From: Rheinheimera faecalis
GTDB lineage: Bacteria; Pseudomonadota; Gammaproteobacteria; Enterobacterales; Alteromonadaceae
DNA: 64,000 nucleotides
Reading direction: 5' to 3'
NCBI RefSeq assembly: GCF_021290965.1
Contig: NZ_JAJOYT010000006.1
Location: forward strand, 1 to 64,000
Position 1 is the stretch's first letter. Every line of letters begins with the position of its first letter. A program made the translations under genes and the position numbers. Below, in pieces: positions 45,108 to 52,626 of the stretch. Below the pieces are notes generated by a model, which saw nothing but the letters and a program-made list of their open reading frames with translations, was not told the DNA's origin and made no database searches.

Positions 45108-45142
45108 AAAATAAAGACGTCTATTCGACATTTATATGACAA
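45108..45142 (-). promoter_or_regulatory. Pho box and -10 element of phoX
   Basis: On the minus strand TTGTCAT-ATAA-ATGTCGA (45142-45125) fits the PhoB consensus CTGTCAT-n4-CTGTCAT in 14 of 18 positions when the A/T-rich spacer is counted. Eleven bases later TATTTT (45113-45108) is at the correct -10 distance. The ATG follows about 85 bases on. Confidence 0.75.
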
Positions 45143-45164
45143 ATGGCAGCTGTGGATTGAATCG

Positions 45165-45198
45165 AAGAAAACGCAGTGTGAGCTTTGTCACACTGCGT
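45165..45198 (-). terminator. Terminator of the tyrosinase-MCO operon
   Basis: A perfect 11-base stem, ACGCAGTGTGA (45171-45181) with TCACACTGCGT (45188-45198) around GCTTTG, followed on the minus strand by TTTTCTTC; nine bases after the oxidase stop. Confidence 0.88.
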
Positions 45199-45206
45199 AC
45201 TGGATT

Positions 45207-47189
45207 TTAGTGATGGCCTTTGCTGACTCCACCCGTGGCGCTTGGCAAGTTGATCCGGACATTTTGCATCATGCCCTGATCTTCATGATCCAGAATATGA
45301 CAGTGCAATACAAAATCACCGATATAGCGCTGGTATTTAGTGCGGACTATCACAGTGTAAGATTTGCCCATGGCATTTTTTACCCACAAGGTATCTTTCC
45401 ATTTACCTTTTAGGCCTCTGTACTGAGGATCTGGAAATTTTTTGCTGGTATCAAAATCATCCACAGCGTCATCGCCACTGACGTCTTTGCCATTTGGATC
45501 CAATACAGCTACCACCTGAAACGGATTCACATGAATATGAAACGGATGGCTGGCCAGTTTTGAAGTTAAAATCCATTCGTCCGTATTACCTAAAATCAGG
45601 TCGCGGTCGATACGACCAGGTTTGTAAGGTTCACCATCTATTTCAAAAAGGGTCACTTTTTCCTTAGTTTCGCTATCCACCACTGTCTCGATATTAAACT
45701 CCAGATGCTGTTTATTTGGGGTTTCCGGCAAATCCTGATGTGGCACAAAATGACTTAGTTTCAGGCCTGCCTGCAGATCGCTTATCACGGCATTTTGCAT
45801 ATCAGGGCTGATATTCACTTTTGCGCTTTGGATCAGTTGCTGACCTATAGTAGAGGTCACTGGCCCTGCTGAATTTGCCACTTGTACTATGCCCAGCAGC
45901 TGCGGTTCTGAAGGCGTTTGATCAACGTTGGCCGACGCTGCGGCTGCATCGTCTATGACACAATATTGCCCGCCTTCAGGAAACATCATCAATGTATCCC
46001 AGCGATAACCCGGCTGAAATACAGTGACTTCAGTGGAATCTATTTCGCTGAGCGTTAAGCCATCTGCTGCAATTTGATGCTGTGGCACTAAAGCACCGGT
46101 ACAGGATTTTTGCAGTAATTTTTGCTCATCAGCAGCAGAAACCGGGCCTTGCAACGGCTGGCCAGTCAGTTTTACGACTTTTAAGTTAATACTATCCCGC
46201 ACCCCGGCATGCACCATACGCCAGCGTTCGACCTGACCTGCTTTGGCGTCGGCAAAAAAGGGTTGTACTGCACCATTGATACTGGTGTAGCGGCCAGATT
46301 TACTCCAGCCGCCCGGACCAAATCCGGCGTAATCCCGTATCTCACCGACATCAGTCGGATCACAGATATAAGCACCATTTGGGTCCATTTTCAGCTTTGG
46401 CTTTTCACCTGGTTTGGTCGGTTTGGTGTAACAACCATATTGAATTTGCTGAAACACCATGGTGCGTTCTTTAAAGGTCTGGTTGGCAGAGCTGGTTAAC
46501 AACAGATCGATGTCACCAGTGCGGTCTTTCGTCGGCTGGCGGGTGCCCTGAATAATTAAAGCGCCGGCCATACCACTGGCCACCTGAATGGCTGTAGAGC
46601 CGTGACGGTGGGGGTGATACCAGAAGGTACCAGCCGGATGATCAGCCGGAATATTGTATTCGTACTGAAAAGACACAGTAGGGTCTATCGATATCAGCAC
46701 GTTGTCACTGTTGCCGGCTGGATTAATCCATAAGCCATGGGTGTGCATATTGGTACCGTTAAAGCAGTGTGGCACATTGACGCCTTTCTCATGACTGATA
46801 CAACTTGGATCTGCAGGCAACTTGTTGTTTAAGGTTGCTCTGATGGTTTCGCCAGGAAATACCCGCAAAGTAGGAGCGACAAAAGGCGCTTTAGGATCAA
46901 TTTTACTGCCCTGATAGCTGCGTAAATTCACCTTATCCCAGCTGTTGGTGTTCGGGTTCCACAACTGACTGGGGGTAAACACAACATCCCAGTTCAGACT
47001 GGCTTCATCAGGTTGTGGCGCGCCGGCTTGTTGTTGTGCTTTGGTCAGTGGTGCCAATAAGGCTCTTTTAATATCCAATAGGGGCGGGTCTTGCAAGGGA
47101 CGAGGTTGATCGGCCTGCAATACAAAACTGCACAAAGCAGCCCCTGTAAGTGCAAGACTAACTGCACGGCGAAGAATAAGGTCTGGCAT
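45207..47189 (-). CDS. Periplasmic multicopper oxidase
   Basis: A 660-residue three-cupredoxin oxidase that couples substrate oxidation to reduction of oxygen to water. After a signal peptide (AVSLALTGAALCSFVLQA) the four copper-ligand blocks are all present: MHTHGLW, FWYHPHRHGS, HPFHIHVNPF and HCHILDHEDQGMM, the last with the type 1 Cys-His and axial Met. Laccase, bilirubin oxidase and cuprous oxidase roles are all possible; there is no Met-rich loop as in CueO. ATG 47189 has AGGAG six bases upstream. It lies 65 bases after the tyrosinase gene on the same strand. Confidence 0.9.
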   Translation of the reverse strand: MPDLILRRAVSLALTGAALCSFVLQADQPRPLQDPPLLDIKRALLAPLTKAQQQAGAPQPDEASLNWDVVFTPSQLWNPNTNSWDKVNLRSYQGSKIDPKAPFVAPTLRVFPGETIRATLNNKLPADPSCISHEKGVNVPHCFNGTNMHTHGLWINPAGNSDNVLISIDPTVSFQYEYNIPADHPAGTFWYHPHRHGSTAIQVASGMAGALIIQGTRQPTKDRTGDIDLLLTSSANQTFKERTMVFQQIQYGCYTKPTKPGEKPKLKMDPNGAYICDPTDVGEIRDYAGFGPGGWSKSGRYTSINGAVQPFFADAKAGQVERWRMVHAGVRDSINLKVVKLTGQPLQGPVSAADEQKLLQKSCTGALVPQHQIAADGLTLSEIDSTEVTVFQPGYRWDTLMMFPEGGQYCVIDDAAAASANVDQTPSEPQLLGIVQVANSAGPVTSTIGQQLIQSAKVNISPDMQNAVISDLQAGLKLSHFVPHQDLPETPNKQHLEFNIETVVDSETKEKVTLFEIDGEPYKPGRIDRDLILGNTDEWILTSKLASHPFHIHVNPFQVVAVLDPNGKDVSGDDAVDDFDTSKKFPDPQYRGLKGKWKDTLWVKNAMGKSYTVIVRTKYQRYIGDFVLHCHILDHEDQGMMQNVRINLPSATGGVSKGHH

Positions 47190-47217
47190 AAAAACTCCTG
47201 TGTGAATGACATAGGAC

Positions 47218-47239
47218 AAACCCGGAATACTCCGGGTTT
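47218..47239 (-). other. Hairpin between tyrosinase and multicopper oxidase genes
   Basis: On the minus strand AAACCCGGA-GTAT-TCCGGGTTT (47239-47218) forms a nine-base stem just after the tyrosinase stop, followed only by GTCC. With no T run it may attenuate or protect the transcript rather than end it. Confidence 0.5.
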
Positions 47240-47254
47240 TGTCTGATACCTGTG

Positions 47255-48850
47255 TTACTTAGCTGGTGCTGTTTCCAGTCGGATTTGTTCGACAGTGAGG
47301 CCACTGTCTGAAAGGGTTTCTTGCACTGGGGTTGCGCTGTGGTCTGTAGGTACAAAATGTACCATCAGATCAGCCGCTGCAGTGCCCAGTTGTCTGGCCT
47401 GTTTTGTTACTGTGTAGACCAAAGTTCCCATATCACCTGTGTCATGACCTTCGTGTGCATGATCGCCAATGCCAAAGTAACTGATGGTGGCTACATAAAG
47501 CTTTTGCTTCGGTTGTTTTTCACTGCTCAGATAGACTTTGTAAGTAACAGCAGGCATGCCCTGCATTTTTACGCCTTGTAAAATCAGATAGGTATTGGCT
47601 GAAGGTACTGCCAGAGCTGAAATGTTTTCTGCAGCCTTCAACTGAGCTGGCTGCTGCGGATCCAAAGCCACCTGGGTGGTTAAACCTTGCAGCGTCACCA
47701 CTTTATTGCTGTTGACCGGAGCATGAGCTTTGAATGCTGTGGCTGCCTGACTCAGTAGTTGTTGCTCTTGTTTCTGTCCAGGCTGAACAGCGCAATTCAT
47801 ATCTTTGTCGTAACGCACCGGAATTTTCCCTGGAGTAAAGACATCGGCTATGGTCATACTGACTTTGTTACCATTCTCATCGGCGAAGCTATAGCTGGTG
47901 CTAAACCAGTTTTCTGGCATACCTAAGTTCGCTTTGGCCCAGGCCAAGTCTATGGTTTTTCCAGCTGCCTTTTTATTCAGCCAGCACTGCCATAAGCGGT
48001 CTATATTGGCGTGGTGCATATAAAATACCGGATCGTTACCTGCAACGGGCACAAAACCCATATTTGGTATGCCGCAGACTTTGCCTACAGCACAGTGCAT
48101 AGTGCCGTGTGGCTGGCCTTGCAGGCTGTCAGAGAAACCAGTAAAGGTATTGTTTTCAAATGCTTGTGCTGCGCTGGCGTCATCAGGGTCCATGAAGGTG
48201 GTGCCTTCATTTAATCCTGGAGTACGAAATGGATCATACAAAGAGCCGGCTTGCTGGCCTTTTACCAGAAGCGGCAGTTCCATGCGTTTCGCATCAGGAG
48301 TCACATTTTGCAGATAATCCCAGTAGGGCAATGAAAAACCGGCATCACCCACATGTTTTCTTAGTGTTTTTTCATAGAAATACAAATACATCCTGTGCCA
48401 TGGCAAAAACTCAGAGGTACCATGCTGGCAGGTGCCCCAAACATCTTTGGTAAAGCCATCTTCAGGCACAGTTACATTGGCCAGATGAGCATAGTATGAG
48501 TTGCAGGTCGCTTTATCGTAGATCTTCAGGCAACGCTGCATTCTGGCTTCTGTGTAAGTCTGCAGATTGGTTGCATGGGGCCCGGTACCGAAATAGCCAT
48601 GGGTATTAGCCCAGTAGGTAAAACTGGTGCGAAAATCAGCTGAGGTTGGATTAGCCTGACCCGCAGCTTTCATCCGTTCTATACCTTGTCGCAGAGCTTT
48701 TACCTTGGCAGCGTCGGCGGAGAAATCTTTTACGCTGATACGATAAGAGCCGTCAGCAACAGCTTGTGTGCAGTACAGCAGCAGAATACTCAAAGCCAGC
48801 TGCAGGCCTCTGTTTTTGTTAGGTGATTTTTTGAGCAGAGCGGAACGCAT
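47255..48850 (-). CDS. Exported tyrosinase / polyphenol oxidase
   Basis: A 531-residue type 3 copper oxidase that hydroxylates monophenols and oxidises catechols, able to start melanin formation. Residues 1-33 are a signal peptide. CuA ligands fit His84 (YWANTHGYFG), His143 and His152 (CQHGTSEFLPWHRMYLYFYE); CuB ligands fit His248 and His252 (PHGTMH) and His279/280 (NDPVFYMHHANIDRLWQCW). The C-terminal 150 residues are strand-rich (VTYKVYLSSEKQPKQKLYVATISYFG), resembling the KFDV/tyrosinase C-terminal domain of plant and Ralstonia-type enzymes, and carry a His-rich GDHAHEGHD patch. AAGGA lies before the ATG. The neighbouring multicopper oxidase would act on overlapping phenols. Confidence 0.92.
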   Translation of the reverse strand: MRSALLKKSPNKNRGLQLALSILLLYCTQAVADGSYRISVKDFSADAAKVKALRQGIERMKAAGQANPTSADFRTSFTYWANTHGYFGTGPHATNLQTYTEARMQRCLKIYDKATCNSYYAHLANVTVPEDGFTKDVWGTCQHGTSEFLPWHRMYLYFYEKTLRKHVGDAGFSLPYWDYLQNVTPDAKRMELPLLVKGQQAGSLYDPFRTPGLNEGTTFMDPDDASAAQAFENNTFTGFSDSLQGQPHGTMHCAVGKVCGIPNMGFVPVAGNDPVFYMHHANIDRLWQCWLNKKAAGKTIDLAWAKANLGMPENWFSTSYSFADENGNKVSMTIADVFTPGKIPVRYDKDMNCAVQPGQKQEQQLLSQAATAFKAHAPVNSNKVVTLQGLTTQVALDPQQPAQLKAAENISALAVPSANTYLILQGVKMQGMPAVTYKVYLSSEKQPKQKLYVATISYFGIGDHAHEGHDTGDMGTLVYTVTKQARQLGTAAADLMVHFVPTDHSATPVQETLSDSGLTVEQIRLETAPAK

Positions 48851-48887
48851 ACAAGGATCCTTTTTGTAGTGTAAACATGATGCTTAA

Positions 48888-48904
48888 GTTTCTATCGTAG
48901 AAAC
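48888..48904. promoter_or_regulatory. Palindrome upstream of the tyrosinase operon
   Basis: GTTTCTA-TCG-TAGAAAC is a perfect 7-3-7 inverted repeat 38 bases before the tyrosinase start, a good position for an operator. I do not recognise the cognate regulator. Confidence 0.5.
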
Positions 48905-49019
48905 ATTAGCTGGATTGGCTACAAAACCATAGTCCCTTTTTTTGATAAATCAAATGCGAAAGAATTTATTTCAGTTGTTGTAAGCTGAGGTGATACGAAG
49001 CTGAAGCTGAAAAATAGTT

Positions 49020-49724
49020 TCAGCTTAATTTGGCGAGGTAAGCAGGTACTATTTTAGCGGCCGGACCATAATACCCTTCGGCGAAATCACCACGGGTGGC
49101 TTCCATATTCAGCTCCACCGTATGAGCGCCTGACTCTGCTGCTATTTGTACAAAACCAGCAGCCGGATAAACCTGGCCTGAAGTGCCGATAGAAATAAAT
49201 AAATCAGCCTGCATCAGCGCATCTACACATTCATCCATCTGATAAGGCATTTCACCAAACCATACAATGTCGGGTCTAAGCGGCTGTGGTGTTCTGCAAC
49301 AGTGGCATAAGTCAGTGGCAGTTAAATCTTTTAGCCAGCTTTGGTTTTTGCCTGTCACAGGGCATTTCACTTTTTGCAGTTGACCGTGCATCGCAATAAC
49401 ATGCTCTGATCCAGCCCTTTGGTGCAGGTTATCCACATTTTGGGTGATCAATAAAAAGCGGCCACCTTTGGCTTTATGCTGCTGTTCAAACTGCGCCAGA
49501 GCCAAATGAGCCGCGTTAGGTTTTAGTTTTGCGTCCAATAACTGTGCACGGCGCAGGTTATAGAACTGATGTACCAAGACTGGGTCGCGTTGATAGCCTT
49601 CAGGTGTGGCGACGTCTTCTATCCGATGGTTTTCCCACAAGCCATTGTTATCCCTAAAAGTTTTAATACCCGATTGTGCAGATACGCCAGCCCCTGTCAG
49701 CACAACTATGTTGTTAAATCGCAT
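49020..49724 (-). CDS. cobB: SIR2-type NAD-dependent protein deacylase
   Basis: A 234-residue sirtuin that removes acyl groups from lysines using NAD. Motifs: [14 protein letters not shown] at residues 11-24, [11 protein letters not shown] (95-105) and catalytic His113 (AMHGQL). Tyr55 and Arg58 in FYNLRR are the pair that lets class III sirtuins, including E. coli CobB, accept succinyl- and malonyl-lysine. Cysteines at 121, 140, 142 and 143 lie in the zinc-loop region. It is divergent from dkgB with a 109-base shared promoter region. Confidence 0.92.
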   Translation of the reverse strand: MRFNNIVVLTGAGVSAQSGIKTFRDNNGLWENHRIEDVATPEGYQRDPVLVHQFYNLRRAQLLDAKLKPNAAHLALAQFEQQHKAKGGRFLLITQNVDNLHQRAGSEHVIAMHGQLQKVKCPVTGKNQSWLKDLTATDLCHCCRTPQPLRPDIVWFGEMPYQMDECVDALMQADLFISIGTSGQVYPAAGFVQIAAESGAHTVELNMEATRGDFAEGYYGPAAKIVPAYLAKLS

Positions 49725-49833
49725 AAATCAGAACCTTTGTTGCCGTCAGAGCAAAAGTGTTTTGTTGATGGCCTGGATTATTCAAAGCCTTGCTTGTTGT
49801 ATGCTACTGCCAACTTCAACGGAGAACCAGATC

Positions 49834-50649
49834 ATGAACACTATTCTTGCAAACACTATCCCTGTGTTAGGGGCCGGTACTTTTCGTTTAAAAGGGGATG
49901 ATGCCTATCAGTCAGTGATCACCGCTTTAGAGCTGGGTTACCGCCATATAGACACAGCTCAGATTTATGGCAATGAGCAGGACGTAGGCCGCGCTATTCG
50001 CGACAGCGGTATAAAAGCCAAAGAGCTTTTTGTCACTACAAAAATCTGGACTGAGTTTTTAAGCAAAAACAAACTTAAAGCCAGTCTGGAACAAAGTCTG
50101 GAAAAGTTGCAGCTGGATAAAGTTGATTTAACTTTAGTGCACTGGCCTTTGCCGGATGCTGTTCTTGTGCAGTCTTATGTGGAAGCTCTGGCTGAAGCTA
50201 AACAAGCTGGCTTAACTGGGCTGATGGGCTTATCCAACTTCACCATTGCGCAAACTAAAGCTGCGATAGATGCAGTGGGTGTGGCGGAGATAGCCACCAA
50301 TCAGGTGGAAGTGCACCCGTTTTTACAAAACCGCAAACTGGTGGAGTATTCAAAGGAGCAGGGCATTCAAATTACCGCTTATATGCCTTTAGCTTATGGC
50401 AAGGTTTTGACTGAGCCTTTGATACAACAAATAGCGTCAGAGCATCAGGTAACAGCGGCACAAGTGGCATTAGCCTGGTCATTACAGCAGGGTTTTGTTG
50501 TGATCCCATCATCGACCAAAAGAGCTAACCTGGCACAAAACTTAGCGGCTGTAGAGCTGAAGCTAACGGCTGGGAATATGAATGCATTGTCTGGGTTAGA
50601 CAGAAACGAGCGCCTTGCCAATCCGGATTTTGCGCCTGACTGGGATTAA
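49834..50649 (+). CDS. dkgB: Aldo-keto reductase, DkgB-like
   Basis: A 271-residue NADPH-dependent aldo-keto reductase matching 2,5-diketo-D-gluconate reductase B in length and sequence. The tetrad is visible as Asp and Tyr in YRHIDTAQIYGNE, Lys in FVTTKIW and His in TLVHWPLP; the NADPH-binding tail VIPSSTKRANLAQN is near residue 225. It reduces methylglyoxal and beta-keto compounds in relatives. ATG 49834 has GGAG nine bases upstream; the longer open frame back to 49606 overlaps cobB and lacks a site. Confidence 0.9.
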   Translation: MNTILANTIPVLGAGTFRLKGDDAYQSVITALELGYRHIDTAQIYGNEQDVGRAIRDSGIKAKELFVTTKIWTEFLSKNKLKASLEQSLEKLQLDKVDLTLVHWPLPDAVLVQSYVEALAEAKQAGLTGLMGLSNFTIAQTKAAIDAVGVAEIATNQVEVHPFLQNRKLVEYSKEQGIQITAYMPLAYGKVLTEPLIQQIASEHQVTAAQVALAWSLQQGFVVIPSSTKRANLAQNLAAVELKLTAGNMNALSGLDRNERLANPDFAPDWD

Positions 50650-50681
50650 TCGTTTGTACAAAAGTAGCCTTTAACGACACA

Positions 50682-50714
50682 ACAAAGGAGCCGGATCTGG
50701 CTCTTTTGTTTTAA
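50682..50714 (+). terminator. Terminator of dkgB
   Basis: ACAAAGGAGCC (50682-50692) pairs with GGCTCTTTTGT (50699-50709) with one mismatch around GGATCT, followed by TTTT. Confidence 0.85.
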
Positions 50715-50901
50715 TCAGCTTTGGTTCTCACTCTCACTCTTGTTTCAATTTTATCATATTCATTGTTTCTTTATTTTTACTCTGCTATTTTCCTCTGTAT
50801 GAGCACTGAAGCTGACCTATAGTTACAAGGCTTTGAGTCATTTTTGGTTGAGCTTGTAATAGCACTTGTTATTGCAGTTCAACAAATCAAGCAGGAGTTG
50901 T

Positions 50902-51807
50902 ATGCCAAGCCCGTCGTTAGCCTCGTTAAGTGATTATATCGATCAGTTACTTGAAGCTATTTGTGTAGTGGATGCCAATGGCCACTTTTTGTATCTGAGT
51001 TCCGGCTGTGAGCGGATCTTTGGTTATCAAAGTAGCGAAATGATTGGCAGGCCTATGATTGAGTTAGTGCACCCGGACGACAGGGAGCGCACCTTGCTTG
51101 CTGCCAGCGAAATTATGGCTGGTGATCAGAAAATTGATTTTGAAAATCGTTATATCCGTAAAGATGGACAGATTGCTTATATCCAATGGTCGGCTCGTTG
51201 GTCTGAAGATCAAAAGGTGCGGGTGGCTGTAGCCCGTGATATCACCAAACATAAACAACTGTTAGAGCAGTTGCAGCATATTGCCTTTTACGATCCACTC
51301 ACCCAATTACCCAACAGAGCCTTGTTTGACGACCGGTTGCAGCAGTCATTAGCGCGCGCCCGGCGTGAGCAAGGCATGTTGGCTTTGTGTTTTGTTGATT
51401 TAGATAAGTTTAAAGAAGTGAATGATCAGTATGGTCATGCCGCTGGTGATTTGTGTCTGAAAAAAGTAGCAGAGCTTCTGCTGTATTCAGTGCGTGAAAC
51501 CGACACAGTGGCCCGTTTAGGCGGGGACGAGTTCGTTATTGTGATGGATGCGGTGACAGAGCCATCAGCCGTAGTCAGCACCTTGCTGCATCTTTTAACT
51601 AAACTTCAGCAGCCTTTTTTATTTGAACAGCACCAGCTACAACTCTCCGCCAGCATAGGTATAGCTTTATTTCCAGCGCATGGTCAGGATCAGGCTTGTT
51701 TGTTAGCAGCGGCTGACCGGGCTATGTATAAGGCTAAACAAGCAGGAGGTAATCAGCTTTACACTGCACCAGACCTGCCACACTCAAGCGGGAAAAATTA
51801 CGGTTAA
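50902..51807 (+). CDS. PAS-GGDEF diguanylate cyclase
   Basis: A 301-residue soluble cyclic di-GMP synthase. A PAS domain with PAC tail covers about residues 10-125 (LEAICVVDANGHFLYLSSGCERIFGYQSSEMIGRPMIELVHPDDRE; YIRKDGQIAYIQWSARW), followed by the GGDEF domain. The GGDEF motif begins at residue 207, and RETD five residues before it is a complete RxxD inhibitory site. There is no membrane helix, so the PAS domain should sense an internal signal. ATG 50902 has GGAG five bases upstream. Confidence 0.92.
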   Translation: MPSPSLASLSDYIDQLLEAICVVDANGHFLYLSSGCERIFGYQSSEMIGRPMIELVHPDDRERTLLAASEIMAGDQKIDFENRYIRKDGQIAYIQWSARWSEDQKVRVAVARDITKHKQLLEQLQHIAFYDPLTQLPNRALFDDRLQQSLARARREQGMLALCFVDLDKFKEVNDQYGHAAGDLCLKKVAELLLYSVRETDTVARLGGDEFVIVMDAVTEPSAVVSTLLHLLTKLQQPFLFEQHQLQLSASIGIALFPAHGQDQACLLAAADRAMYKAKQAGGNQLYTAPDLPHSSGKNYG

Positions 51808-51864
51808 CTTTGTTCTTATTGCTGTTAAACTTTTGTTTTTCATGCAGTTGAGCTATGTATTCTT

Positions 51865-52464
51865 ATGTCCTTACCCCGTCGTATCCATCGTATTTTAGGC
51901 TGGTGTTTAATTCTGCCATTTTTTGTCTGGGCTCTAACTGGCTTAGTATTTTTTATAAAGCCCGGTTATCAGGCTGCGTTCTCTTATCTTGTTGTTAAAA
52001 CTTACCCCATCAACACTGCTATTCAGCTGAAGCCGCAACCAGAGTGGCAGGAAATCAAATTGCTACAAACTGTGCTGGGCACCCATTTGATGGTGAAACA
52101 GGCAGGCAGCTGGCAGCAACTGAGCCCGAAGGATTTTACAGTGCGACCCCAACCTTCGGCTGATGACTTACAACTGCTGGTTAAAGACGCAATCAGTGTT
52201 GATCCAAAGCGATATGGCGAACAACTGCTGAAAACAGAGCAGGGTTTTGTCACAGATACCGGAGTACAGATCCAACTGGACTGGGCCAGCTTAAGTCTGT
52301 CACAGCAAGGAAAAGATACTGAATTAATTAACAATTTGTACAAAGCTCATTACCTGCAATGGACAGGACAAAAAACTCTGGATCAGGTACTGGGTGTGCT
52401 TGGCTTAATCTTACTCATGTTGACCACAGTAGTGGGTGTCAGGTTACTGATCCGTCGTTGTTAA
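51865..52464 (+). CDS. PepSY-associated membrane protein, short form
   Basis: A 199-residue protein with an N-terminal helix (RIHRILGWCLILPFFVWALTGLVFFI), a PepSY-like periplasmic domain and a C-terminal helix (LDQVLGVLGLILLMLTTVVGVRLLIRR). It retains RIHRILGW and the closing L-x-x-x-H-Y-L-Q-W pattern of PepSY-TM proteins, which often accompany siderophore receptors and may reduce ferric siderophores. At 199 residues it is half the usual PepSY-TM length, with two helices rather than four. It sits 162 bases before the Fiu-like receptor and its Fur-like site. Confidence 0.75.
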   Translation: MSLPRRIHRILGWCLILPFFVWALTGLVFFIKPGYQAAFSYLVVKTYPINTAIQLKPQPEWQEIKLLQTVLGTHLMVKQAGSWQQLSPKDFTVRPQPSADDLQLLVKDAISVDPKRYGEQLLKTEQGFVTDTGVQIQLDWASLSLSQQGKDTELINNLYKAHYLQWTGQKTLDQVLGVLGLILLMLTTVVGVRLLIRRC

Positions 52465-52533
52465 AGACTGCTTAGTACTTAGGCCGTAGCAGATTTAAAA
52501 AAAGTTCCATCTTAATGAAAATTGTTTGCAAAC

Positions 52534-52549
52534 AAGAATGATTCTCGAT
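52534..52549. promoter_or_regulatory. Candidate Fur box of the iron uptake genes
   Basis: AAGAATGATTCTCGAT aligns with GATAATGATTATCATT at 11 of 16 positions. A perfect palindrome GTTTGCAAAC (52524-52533) adjoins it. The ATG of the receptor is 78 bases downstream. Confidence 0.6.
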
Positions 52550-52626
52550 AGCATGCGCAGCAGGATCAGCGCCGATACCGAAAACCTTGTTGTTAACACT
52601 CTATTTTCATAGAAGGACTTTATTCG

